A stretch of 64,000 nt of DNA, taken from NCBI GenBank assembly GCA_029204225.1, contig CM055094.1, positions 67,602,536 through 67,666,535 of the forward strand. The letters are read 5' to 3'. A model generated the notes under the pieces. It searched no databases. It had not been told where the DNA came from and saw only the letters and a program-made list of their open reading frames with translations. This stretch comes from Diphasiastrum complanatum (taxonomy: Eukaryota; Streptophyta; Lycopodiopsida; Lycopodiales; Lycopodiaceae). This document shows, one piece after another, positions 11,801 to 25,000 of the stretch (its first letter is position 1; every line of letters starts with the position of its first letter). The position numbers and the translations under genes are program-made.

Positions 11801-13139
11801 GTTGGAGAGAAGAAAGCTGGGTTCGATTTGGACTCGAAGATTCAATGACAAATCGTGGCTCGTTGAAACTCTAATTCTGTTAGATATATGAAGCTGTCTG
11901 TCTCACTATGTAATAGATCACATTGTTCATTTAGGGTTACTATTGAAAGAGGTGTATAGATTAGAGGTCTTCTTTTATTGCTTGCATACTCTCGAAAAGC
12001 ATTTAACACGATTCTAAGAAAGGACTTTTGGGAGCCATGAATGGAAGCAATCGAGTGCTCGAAGAGTTAAGGCATCAGTAGAAAACGTACAATAGTATTG
12101 GAATCAAGTTCACCCACCATTTTTTTACATGTGAAATCTGTTGCATGATTGGAGCAAAGAAAGGCTGCCATTGATCTCCCATATTTTCTCCTTCGTGTAG
12201 GGGAAGATTCCCTCTAGGCTAGCTTTTCAAGGGATAGACCTACCATCATCTCAAATCAGATTCTCATGCGGCATGTGAGGAATGTGGATCAGTTTCCATG
12301 TTTTTTATCATCTACACTTAGCACTATAGTCTAATAAATGTTTAAAAGAAAATTTTACATCCCTAAATGTTGTTTTTTCCCACCCCAACACATAATGTTT
12401 TTTTCAAACCCAAAAAAACACACGTTTTTTATCATCTACACTTAGCATTGTAGTCTGATAAATGTTTAAAAGAAAGTTTTACATCCCTAGATGTTGTTTT
12501 CCACCCCAACACATAATTTTTTAAAAAAACCAAAAAAAACAAAAGATATATATAGCTAAGGAAGCGGATGGCGGAAGTGTCTGATTTTTTTTTTTTTAAT
12601 TTTTTTTTTTAAAAAAAAAATTGTGTCCGGACCCCCGGACGCGTGCGTCGGGGGGCGTCCGTACGCATCTGTTTTTTTTTTTCAAAAAAAATTTTTTAAA
12701 AAAAATAGACGCGTCCGACCCCGCGTCCGGGGGTCGGACGCGTCCAGGTCCGGACGCGGACGCGGACGCGAGCAAAACGGCCCGAACCCTCATGTCTGAT
12801 ATATAGATATAATAAATTTCAGGGATGAGGGTCCGGGCCGGATTGCCCGCGTCCGCGTCCGGCGTCCGGACCCAGACGCGTCCGACCCCCAAACGCAAAG
12901 TCGGACGCGTCCAATTTTTTTTTTTTTTAACAAAAGAACCCTAAAAAAAATTTTAAAAATTTAAAAAGGACATGTCCGTACCGCACGGACGCATCCGTGG
13001 CTTCAAAAAAAAAAACTAATTTATTTTAGTCTAAAAGAATTTTTAAAAATTTTAAAAAAAAAAAAACATGACGCGTCCTGAACGCGGACGCGCCCCTAGC
13101 AAGTCCGGACGCGAACGCGCGTCCGGGTCCCGCTTCCTT

Positions 13140-13181
<42 letters not shown>

Positions 13182-16100
13182 AACGTTCCGAACTAGAACA
13201 CTCCCAGATCCCAGAACCGTTCCGGAATTGTGTGCTTCTATATCTACTGCAAAGTTCTTGTATGAAAACGCTATAGCCAGATTTGGATGTCCTGTCAAAA
13301 TTGTGAGTGATTGAGGCACTCATTTCATCGATAAGACAATCAAAGCTCTTTTGGAATAATTTTTTGTGATAGATTGGTTTAGTACACCTTACTACCGAAG
13401 GGGACATGGATAAGCTAAGTCTTCTAATAAGATTCTATGCAATATTCTAATTTCTGACTAAAACCGTTGAAACTAGCAGATCGGATTGGGAACATAAGTT
13501 GCATGCTGCATTACAAGCATTTCGAACTGCTTATAAAGTTAGCACAAATCAAACGCCTCTTCATCGGGTTTATGGTCAGCAGGATGTTGTTATGCCAATC
13601 GAGTTCCTAACATCATCCTTACGAATAGCAACAACTGAACGTTGGATGAGGCAAAATCCTTACAACTGCATCATGAAGCATTTCATATGTTATGTGAAAC
13701 AAGATTGATGGCAATTCATGCAATAGCAGTTGAGAAAGCTCGCCGGAACGCTTGGCATGATAGAAGATTCCATAAAAAGGATCTTAAAGAGGGCGATTTG
13801 GCGCAAATGTACAAAACTAAGGTGAAGGACCATATCCGGTCAAGGAAATTCTACCTTATGGAGCAAGGGGTATTGGAACATCTGGATAGAACACGTTTTT
13901 ATACTTCTGTCAAGGACAGCCAGTTACACAAGTTTTGGCAGCCATATCTTCCTACTTAGTTCCACTCTGGCCTTTGAATGTTTTTGAGTGATAACAAAAA
14001 TGCTTCTGTGATTAGGCGAATGGTTGGAACTAGGGGCGGATAAGAGGCTCAATAAAGAATGTCCATATTTATAGGACGGAGAATTTAAAAAGGCTTGATA
14101 GATGCACAATTCTTTGCAGTTTGGAAACTAATGAGCCCCCGTCAAATACTAATATCATAAAAAGATGTTACGGATTTGTCATGCTGAGTGAAAGGTCCAA
14201 CTCATCCTGTGAGTCCAACATGTAGGTCCCATGTAAATTTCAACATTCAATCATCAATCACATTCACAAGATCATTGAAGAGAGAGAGAGAGAGAGAGAG
14301 AGAGAGCACTACAAATTTGTGTTCCAGCAATGAGAGATATGGAAGTACAAAAAAATGTAGGGTCATGGTCTACTTGTAACCACCTATATCACATAAAAAG
14401 ATTACATGGCCAAATGGATTAGGATTAAAGTCGTGTTCCAACAATGAGAGAGATTGAAGTACAAAACGTAGATATTACTAAGGTTTCACTAGCTCACATT
14501 TCTTCCCTGAAAGGATCATGATTCTGTTTCAAAAGAGTTCGCCCCAATTAAAACCTCGAAAAAACTGCACTTTTTTCAAAAAGGTCGCTTTTACCATCGA
14601 GAATAGGTTATTCCCTATTTTTCCTCATTGTGAAGGCATCGCGATAGGCGGAGAGAGAGTGAAGCTTTTGTTGCTCATTGCAATACGAAATGTTGATTTC
14701 GTTGGGAACTATGTGATAGGACAAAAGAAATATGTGTCGATTTAACTGAACAATTACGGTTCAACAAGCAGCCACATTGCTGCAGCATAGCCTTATGCAT
14801 TGGGGGTGGAGGTGAGAGTGAACAATGGAATTCAAACATCTTTGGCTTATTTATTTGACTCTATTATGAATGATGAACTGGGGTTATTTTTTACTTTTAA
14901 TCTTGTTCATAATGTTAGATGGATCATGCCACATACGTTTGAGTCATGGCTATGTTTGGATTTGTATTGTGGTTATACTTGGGTTTGAAAAGTGACAAAT
15001 CTAGTTAATTATTGCGTGCACTCAAGAGTCCACACTTGAAATTGACTTTTGAAGTGATGATTCTATACGTAGTACTACTTGTCGTATAAAGAGCGTTGTG
15101 GATAGCATTTAAAGATTGTTCTTAAAAAAATAGAAGGCTTAGCAATAAAAAATAAAAATAATAAAAAAACAGTTCGAACCAGATTGGCCGGTTCGAACTG
15201 GAGAAATTGGCCCGATTCAAATCGGCTGGAAACGTTAATACACCAGAATATTATATCCCTATCCACATAAATGTCTTCCTGTCTATAAGATTATCCACTC
15301 TGATAGATGAGTTTCTCCAGCCCTTTGACATAGAGCTGAAACAAGGTTGGTGACATGTGACACCCTCAATGTTAGGGACCCAACTCCCTTGGGTCCCAAA
15401 CCTAACTTGAGACTGGACGATGACTGGGCCTGTTGACTTGACCAGTGACTCGTGAACCTGCATGGTTGCCACGTGTCGTAATCTAGGACGTGCGCATGCC
15501 TTGCTCCCACCTTGGAGGTATCCAAGGGAAGGAGGACTCATTTGCCATCCATTCTATCTACCTAGGAGAAGGTGGATGGAGAGCGGTGTGCACAGCCAGG
15601 ATGAGTGCTAGCTTGAGGCGGGAGATGGCTGAGAGCTAGGCAGTGGTGGTATGGGACACTCTCTATGATGGAAGTCGGATCTTGCTTGTTACGGTCATAG
15701 GCCAGGGCACGGAGGGTGGACCTGGATTGGGTCCTATGGTGGGGTGGAACGTGAATCGGTTGGTCTCTTGTGGTTAACCAGCACCTGGAGGTATGCAGTA
15801 AGAGAGAGTCTTTGTACGTCAACGTGGGCTCAAAAACCGGCACGCAATTGAGTACCTGGTTCATTGGAAAGGAAGCTCCGAAGACAATGATACTTGGGAA
15901 AAGGAACGTGACCACTGAGACTGAGGTTCCCAGATTTTCTTCCGTAGAAGAGGAGTCTTTTAAGGAGGAGGGAATGTTAGGGACCCAAGGGAGAGGAGTC
16001 TTTTAAGGAGGAGGGAATGTTAGGGACCCAACTCCCTTGGGTCCCAAACCTAACTTGAAAGTTGAGACTTGACGATGACTGGGCCTGTTGACTTGACCAA

Positions 16101-18201
16101 TGACTCGTGAACCTGCATGGTTGCCACGTGTCATAATCTAGGACGTGCGCATGGCTTGGAGTCTCCCACCTTGGAGGTATACAAGGGAAGGAGGACTCAT
16201 TTGCCATCCATTCTATCTACCTAGGAGTAGTATGAGAAGACCAGTCGCACTAGATCATGCAACCCGAGAAGACACTTGAAGCAAGAGATGGATTAGTTGC
16301 TAAGGAGGAAAGCTAACTCGCCAACAAGGAAAAACTTGCTGCCTAAGACTAAGATAAATTCTTGGATCTAAGGGGAGTATTAAATTATGGAAGAGCAATA
16401 GGTCTGTGTGGATCACTTAAAGAGATTCATCTAAGAGAACCAAGTTGTGGGAGGAAAAGAAATTTGTGTCGGCCTTTTGTTACAAAACTTTACTCACTAG
16501 CTGCCAGTCTTTGTCTTCGTCTACCCTATGTAGTATGAGAAGACCAGTCGCACTAGATCTCAGCTATGAAATAACAAACTATTAATTTGGATCATCCAAT
16601 TTAAAATTACTAATGAAAAGACAGCAAAGCAAGTTCTTTTCTTGCAGGATACAGCCTGGATTTACTAGTACGACAAAGGTTAATAGAAAAAATGCATATT
16701 GTTAGCAAGTTGACGGTTCAGGTGAGGGCCAACTGACAAATATTGCACAAGATGTTCAATAGAAGGGAAAAGTTGGAGACCTTTGTTTCTTTTGGACCTG
16801 GTAGGGCATGGTGACCCCAATCAAAATACCATGAAGGCAAGGATTGTGCTATATGAGCAGCTGATAAGGGGTCCAGATTGAGAAGAGGCTTGTCAAAGGA
16901 GATCCAGAGTACGGTTGGAGTGAATTGAGTGTTAGACTCTCTCTTACTGCATTCCTTTAGGTGCCGGTTAACCACAAGAGACCGAACGATTCACGTTCCA
17001 CCCCGCCATAGGACCCAATCCAGGTCCACCCTCCGTGCCCTGGCCTGTGACCGTAACAAGCAACATCCGACTTCCATCCTAGACAGTGTCCCATACCACT
17101 GCCTAGCCTCTCAGCCATCTCCTGCCTCAAGCTAGCACTCATCCTGGCTGTGCACACCGCTCTCCATTAGGGTAGACAAAGACAAAGACTGGCAGCTAGT
17201 GAGTAAAGTTTTGTAAGAAGAGGCCGACACAGATTTCTTTTCCTCCCACAACTTAGATGAATCTCTTTAAGTGATCCACACAGACCTGTTGCTCTTCCAC
17301 AATTTGATACTCCCCTTAGATCCAAGAATTTATCTTAGTGTTGTGCAGCAAGTTTTTCCTTGTTGGCGAGTTAGCTTTCCTCCTTAGCAACTACTCCATC
17401 TCTTGCTTCAAGTGTCTTCTCGGGTTGCATGATCAGGCATGTACTGTTGCATGGTTGAGTTCATCTGGAACCAACTGGATCTACACAATAAAGTACAATG
17501 CCGATGGAACATTTGTGCCAGTGGCAAAAATGCACGGCTTTGACACTTGAGACAAATTATGGTTGGCACATTACACAAATGGATTCAAATCAAGCATTCA
17601 AATGGATTTTTGAAAGGGAAGTGTATGCCACTCAATCTCAAAGTTTTGAAGTCATAGGTGAAGAATATCTTGTGTGCAAATTGAGGAAAACATTATACAG
17701 TGTGCCGGATCCGGGAATTTGCCCAGAGTGTTGTTCAGGAACGCTTGATTGTTTTTTGGCAATATGGTATTCAAATTGCAAATTTTTTTACGGGGGATCT
17801 GATGTAGTGTTTCAAATCTTGTTAAACAGGACACGGACCCTATTTTTGTCAAATATTATTGTTCTGATTGTTTTTAATAGTTGAAAAGAAAATTAAAACG
17901 TAAATTTTTTCGTCTTTAGGGCCAAAAAACAGTATATAGTATTTTATATATATTGTCTGCATAATATATATATATATAATATGAGGGTCCGGGCCGGACA
18001 CAGCCTTTTGGCGTCCGCGTCCGACGCCCGGACGCGTCCAACCCCCGGACGCGGGATCGGACGCGCCCTGTTTTTAAAAAAAAAAAAAATTGGGACGCCG
18101 GACCCGTCCAGCTGGCGCGTCCAGCGTCCGGATGCGGACGCGTCTGGGACTCGGACGCATATTTAAAATTTAAAAAAAAACGAGAGAGATGTTTAGGGAG
18201 G

Positions 18202-18240
<39 letters not shown>

Positions 18241-21200
18241 TTATTAATGTCCATGGGATACCCTAAGGTACATAGGACTGAAAAAAAGGTACATGTCAAG
18301 TATGCCCGGTGGGAGCGTGAAAGCTCTACCACCTAAAAGAAACAAGATTACAGTAAAACAGGAAATAGTGCTAGACACAAGGAGAGTCAATCCTCATAGA
18401 TGTCTCTCTGCCTGTGAAAAAATGATGTAAAGTATGTTGTGAGAGGAAACCCGAAACTAACCCATCACTATCCGTAGTCTGTGTGAGATATTGTCCACTA
18501 GGTATCTGGGTACAATGGGATACCCCGCAGGATCCCGGGATAGAAAATGTGCCCGATAAAACTCCGTCTTCACCCCAGATGAATCCTGTCAAGTGCTCTC
18601 CCTCGGAGTGTAGGTGCTGGGAGGACGACAAAGCTGCTGCAGCAAAGTGTGTGCCTCTACCCTGATGATCCTCCAGGCGCTGTACGAATGTGACAATATG
18701 GAACAGTGCCTACATCTGAATAGGGGGGACGGCAAACTCCGCCAATATAATATGATGTGGTATAGAGGGCTTAGCCCGTATCATCCGAGAGAGCATATGA
18801 ATCTGAAGTTGTGAGATGCGCGCCCACTCGGAAGCCATCAAGCCAGTACTCCATGTCTCTGATGCGTATAGAGCTGAGGGAACTACCATAGTGTCAAAGA
18901 GTCGGCACTTACTGGTCGCATCTCTAACGTGTGAGCTGAAACAGAGTCTCTCCAAATCTACCAACGATGCATAGCCCTTCCGTAGCCGGGAAAATGCCGC
19001 ATGTCGCATGCTGAAAGTGGGACCAGAAAATACCATGCCTAGGTATGTGTAGGAGTCCGCTACCTCAAGTGGATGCTCCTCCCATAGAAGCACCTGTCGC
19101 ATCATGAAGGATCTGGTGGTGTTAAATACCATAACTTTGGTTTTGGCCACATTCACTGATAATCCCCACTGAGTACAAAAAGAGTGAAGCGCGTCAAGAT
19201 GCCGCAGCAGACCTTCCCTCGTCCTCGAAAGTAAAACCACATCATCAGCATATAATAGGAAAGCGATAACGAGGTCACCCAATGTGCATCCCTCACCTCC
19301 CTCTGTCTCTATAACCTGCTCAAGCTCATCTATATATAAACCAAAGAGTGTAGGTGAGAGAGGACATCCCTGCTTAACCCCAATGGTACTCTCTATCTCT
19401 GGTGATACAACTCCTGATACCCGGATCCAGCCAATAACTCATCTGTACAACGCCACAACTGCCTGTATGATATCCTCCTGGAGGCCACGGTCCCGAAGTC
19501 TCTGTATCAGTAGATGTCGAGGCACGGAGTCAAAGGCTTTGCGGAAATCCTTATGCAGCAGTATACACGCTCTCTCCTGGCCTTAGCCTCCTCAATGATG
19601 GATCTCAAGGTGAAAATATGATCTGATGTAGTATATCCTGGTCTAAAACCTGCCTGACCTATGGCATGCAATGCTCAGATATACATCTCTATACTGATCT
19701 CTGACTGAAGAATAGAACCATAAACCTTGGCAAAGAGGTGGCTGATCATGATGGTACGATAGTTGTCGGCTTTCATGGAATCACCGCCTTTATGGATAGG
19801 ATGGATAAGGTTTGTGGACCAAGGGGAGGGGAAACCAGATGTGATAGAGCGGTTAAAGAGGAAAGAGAGGAAGGGTAAGAGAATGTGAGCAGCTTGCTTC
19901 AAAAGTTCAGCTTCTAGATCATCAATATCTTTGGCCTTATGTAGGTTTAATCGGTCAATGGCCTCTTCTACTATGGCTGGGGAGCACATATCAAAAGTAC
20001 GCGTGTAGGGGTGTGTGGGAAAAGGAGGGGTGTCAGGTACAGTGTACAACGATGTGGCATAGGTTACCCATGTGCTAAGATCTGTGATCTGGGGTAGAGG
20101 TGCTCGTGAAAGGAATTTTTGCCAAAATGATCGCGACGAGGAGCTAAAGAGAAGGTCCATCATCTTCTTCCCCTGGCTAATTTCGTAAGTAATTTTCTTT
20201 TTTCGGGTAGCTCTACGATATGCACGGGATAAGTCCTTTACCATATGGGGAAGGTGACAGCGTGCATAAATCAAGTCCAGATGAAGTTGGTTACATTCGT
20301 GGTCATACCAAGGGTTATGTGGTCGACTATGTCGTAAGTGCTTGGGCCGTGGAGATGGAAAAGCAAGGGATGCAGCGGTATGCAAGGTCTGGACAAGAAA
20401 GAGAGACTGGTCCGTCAAAGTATCAGCATAGGGGAAATGAGTCAGGAGGTCAGATAAGGCTTCCCTATACCTAGGGGTGTTTTGAGGATTATAGCGGTAT
20501 ACGATCTTGTCGCCAGGAGTTAGTGTACTAGTACATGGGGTGTGAAGAAGGCCAATAGAGAGAGAGAGAGAGAGGTATGAGTGGTCAGACAGGGTGGTAT
20601 GGTGAACCAGGAAAGATGAAATGTAGGGGAGGAGAGACGGCAATCCCATGAAATAGTCAACAACACTACTCTCTTCGCTGTGTGGAAAACAAGTAAAGTC
20701 ACCTGAGTCAGACCACTACAGTAAGCCATTATAAATGGCCAATCCATGAGTCTCGCCAACTGAAGCATCTGCTCTCCACATGCAGTAACTGGACCCTCTG
20801 CATCTGCTGATCGTCGTCGGAGGCCAAAATCATCCCAGTCTAAAGCATGTATCCGTTGTGGATCATCCTCTGCTCTATGGAACTCTGTCTACCTGGATCC
20901 AGTCCTGGCATTAAAGTCGCCAGCTAAAAGAACATAACCCCGCTCCTCGTATCTGATAATGTCTGAAGAGATATCCATGTAAGGTGACTCCTCATCTGAT
21001 GTGAAAACTGATGTGTCCGGTGGGAAATAACAGATGGCCAAAAAGAGGTCACGGTTCAGTCCCATCAAAGTCCGGTCCACCCGAATCCAAATATAGCGAG
21101 CTCTATCATCTGTATGCACCAACTCGACCCAAGGCCGAATGAAGTCACGGACTAAGCAGGCCACCCCACCAGAACCCCGATCTGTCAATGCTCTCGTCGA

Positions 21201-21955
21201 CCTCCGATGTGCAGAGTACCAGCAAAAACCCGTAAAAACCGGTAGACCTCTTTCCGGACTCTCATGTGAAGAGATCACCCTCCACACAAAAGTCTCTAAA
21301 ATCGTCAACAGTAGCTGAAGAGTGAATGCCATTGCAGTTCCATAACCTCAACTGCAATGCTCGAGAAGGAACCCCCGAACCGCTAATTAGTCCGAAGGGC
21401 CTTAATCCCTATTTGTCAGGATTCGGAGGATCAATGTATCGAGCCTTGCCATCCCGATAAATTACCCTCTTCCCCAAAGCTTTTGCCTCACTAAATGCTT
21501 TTTTCCGATCTGCAACTGGCATGGGAGTGAAATCATCATCCATAAAAATAAGTGTACCTCTAAGCTTGGCCCGCAGTTTGAGGGTTGCCCGTCTCTCTTC
21601 CAAATTCGTGAAGCGAACTATGAGTGTAGAAGGGTTCTGTAGATATCAGACATGGGAGGCATGGGCAGTGGTTAGGTTTGTTGCAATTTTTTTTGGGTAC
21701 CGTTTTCTTATTTTTTAACAAGAGGGGGCAGGTGGGTGCTAGACACCCTCTGATAATTAATTCCGGGGGGGGTGGGTTAGGGGTCATAAATTGTTTTTAT
21801 TTCGCTTTGGGGATGTGGGACAGTGAGGGCAGGGGCCTGTATTTTTTTTTTTTGGGAAAATGCCGGACGCGTCCACCCCCGGACGCACCCCCGAGGCGTC
21901 CGTGTCCGGACTCGGACATGGACGCGCGTCTGCGTCCAGCCCCCGCTTCCTTAGA

Positions 21956-22004
<49 letters not shown>

Positions 22005-25000
22005 TAGATAGATAGATATAAGAGAGATATTATATGTTGGTTGTTGAGCCTGATTATCTTCCTGCTTCACAGGTTCAGCCGCATTTGATATCCAGTTCCC
22101 GACTTGCCTCCTCACTTGTGTTGCCGGGGGAACCAAGAAATTTCTTGAAAACTGTCTTCTAAAATGTTGTAATTTCATAGTCGATCTGGACCATTCGCAG
22201 ACCTGACTGTTCATTTTTGGTTTTCTACTATTTTTATTGGTTTTTAAATGTGTTCGCAAATTTTTTTTTAACTTAAAAAAAATCGGTTTAATGGCATAAC
22301 CACCCCCCGGAAAGCGTTCTGGTTCAGGGTGGGGTGATGGACAATAAAAGATCAATTTCAAGCTATGGTTTCTCTTTAGGATTAGGTGCAATTTCTTGGG
22401 CAAGCAAGTAGTAATCTACTGTTGCTCTTTTGTCCACAGCGAAGTAAAGAGTAGCTATTAGCATTGTATGTGGAAAAAATTCAATACTTGCAACTCTCTT
22501 CAGCATGCAACAACAGCCATGACCTGTAACACTAAAATGACGGTGCTCCTAGTTATCATCTCTTTGATACATTGGCCACTCCTATGCTGATGTATGAAGT
22601 TTAAGTTTGGTCAACGTGGACATACAAACTTAGATTAGGCCCACAGACTTGAGACATCTATGTTGTCGCGATAATTCATATCAATATTTCAGTTCCCCAT
22701 CAAATTATGTTAACCAAGTCTGATGTCTCTCCTCTCCAATTGGAGGCAATGTCCAAGCCACTCACCTTTGAGTCTTGATTGAAGAATACAGAAACTACGA
22801 GACTCGGATATGGAGCAGCAGAGTTACTTTTGGCACAAAATTTTGTATTTAATACACCAAGGATAACATGGACACCAAGCAACATGACATGCTTAAACTA
22901 AATGCCTCTTATTGACTCTTGAACATTTCATCGCAAAAGTTACTCGGAATGATAATCACAATTTGACATCATCACTACGCTTCATCCCATCAGAGAGTGT
23001 AGGATGGCTTGCTGGGAATCAAGCTAAACTTTTTAGAGCACTTTTTACAACATACAGCAGAGGACACTACTACATGGCAGAGTATACTCAAAAAGGACAA
23101 ACTCTCAACAATTATGCACTAGTTCAAAGGCAAAGGGCAACACATTGGAAGACCCTTGTGAAGTTTATGATAACAAGGCAATAATCACTAGTACTGTAAT
23201 GAGTACCAAATTACAGATTCCCAAAATTTCAAATAGAAGATGCAGATAATCACCTGCATTCTGCTTGTGAAATGTGCTGTATAAATAGCACTTAAACGAA
23301 TAATCTAGCTAGAAAGTACACTGTTGCAGGTAGAAAAAACTAGCAAAGATAAACCCCATCTTGCATGCAGCAGATGAGCATGCATACAAACATACATTTA
23401 ACAAAGAACAGAACATCAAAATAAGGTTGAGAAGGGCATGAATATGAGCAGAAAAATAGTTTCACTCTTAAGCTTAAAATCACTTCCAAATAGTCCATCA
23501 ATTGCCCCCACAAAACTCAACATTGAATACCCAGAATGTAGTTCAAAATTGAATTAAATCCACTAAAGAAATTCCTATAAACTCTTTAGGTATCAATCTT
23601 ATGGACTAATTTAACAAAGACTAGAATAGAGACATAGACAGGACACAGAGGATAAGGACATCCTGATAATATATATCGACATAATGTCTAGGATAATACC
23701 CGACATAACAAAGGAGATTTGCAATCTTCGACCCTATGGAATCCAACCACAACACAATCAACTTCATCATGCATAGTGTGGACCAAATAGTACGACATCC
23801 CTACTCACATCATCAGCTCCCTAGAGTAGGTGCAGGTCATGAGGGTACACCAGAGATGCCTTACTGTGAGACCTGGCTAGTCGTAAATCATGCTTATATT
23901 ACATAGGTCACCCAGAAGCTCTCAAAAAAAAAAGAATTGTTGCCATTCAAATCTGAAAACCTTCACAACTAATTCAACTTAAAAGCAAGGATCTTCAGAA
24001 CCAATTAGATAAGTATAAGATAATCACCTTAAAGGCAACTGTCCTAGGTGCGGGGAAACGCAACTCGATAAGTTCATGTGCCAGTGTTCTGCATGATGCT
24101 TGGGTAGCAGCACTTCGTAACTCATCACCAGTAATATCTTGTCCCTGCAGATTGAAAAGTGTGAGAAGCACAAAGTATGCACCCCAAAATGCTGAGTACA
24201 AATATTGAAGCCTGGAAAGGGCAAAATAGGGAACATACGGTCCAGATGAAGATGTCTGTCCCATGATCTAAGACAAGAGCAGTGTCTGATTGCATTGCCA
24301 GACTGTGTGCAGGAATCTCCTCAAAAGCACCACCTTCATGATACATTAAAACACGTGGAGATAGCATACGCAAGGCAAGATCAAATGAAGCTTGAAGGAA
24401 AAGATTTCTTAAAATGGCTCGCTCATCCTCATGCCCCACAATGCTTCCTAGTAAAGGCCCTCGTCGCAGATGGAAAAGAAGTTCCGGAATTCTGGAAAGT
24501 TCAGTAGGAAATAACCGAAGCTTAGACCTCGGCATTTGTTTTCCAAACTTCAAGGAAATGTCTTTTATTCTCTCATCAACCGAGAGCCTCATTTCAGCTG
24601 CATCAGAAGCAGTCTTGGCCTCCAAGACAGTTTTCTTTGAAATAAGAACAGCTGCTACCTCGTCGTTCACACTCTGCAAATAAGTTGATACACTATTTGT
24701 TGTCGACAATCTCACAGTTATGACCCGGGTAACATTGGCTTGATATGCATTAGTGAACCGAACCACAAACTGGAAATAGACATAATCATCTGTCAAATTC
24801 TTGGACAATGTCATTACCAAAGCAAAGCCCTGGCTTTCCTCCACACTTAACATTTCCAAAGAAACTGACGTGTCATTTCTAAAGGATTCAGAAGCATCTG
24901 AACCAGCTTCTTCACCAGGGCCTACGATACGAGTTACGGCAATATCATCAGTGCATCGAACCTCTAAAATACCCCGAAAACCTTTGGCCCGTCTCACAGC

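Larger units (their letters stand above)
18238..21605 (-). mobile_element. non-LTR retrotransposon (LINE), decayed
   Basis: A minus-strand LINE of about 3.4 kb. In order it has an ORF1 C-terminal piece, an AP endonuclease (GDFNART near 20900), an RT N-terminal part (HPIHKGG and ADNYRTIM near 19740-19800), an RT middle (QAGFRPGYTTSDHIFTLRSI near 19620) and the RT catalytic box FLLYADDVVLLSRT (about 19230). Stops and frameshifts separate the parts, so it is inactive. An AATAAA and a (TC)n tail mark the 3' end. I cannot assign the clade. Confidence 0.9.
11061..24027 (-). other. SEC23 intron 3 (12.97 kb, repeat-filled)
   Basis: Donor GTGATT at 24027 and acceptor CTTGCAG at 11061 bound this intron. 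It contains all five GC-rich GGACGCG elements, a gypsy integrase fragment, a chromovirus LTR with a compound inverted repeat, a copia RT fragment, a minus-strand LINE and (TA)n tracts. The evidence that it is one intron is the perfect phase and protein continuity between exons 3, 4 and 5. Confidence 0.8.

Noticed and set aside
12596-12898. 100-codon Arg/Pro/Asp-rich frames on both strands
   Set aside because: They are produced by the GGACGCG blocks and A/T runs of the GC-rich elements. The frames are not kept between copies.
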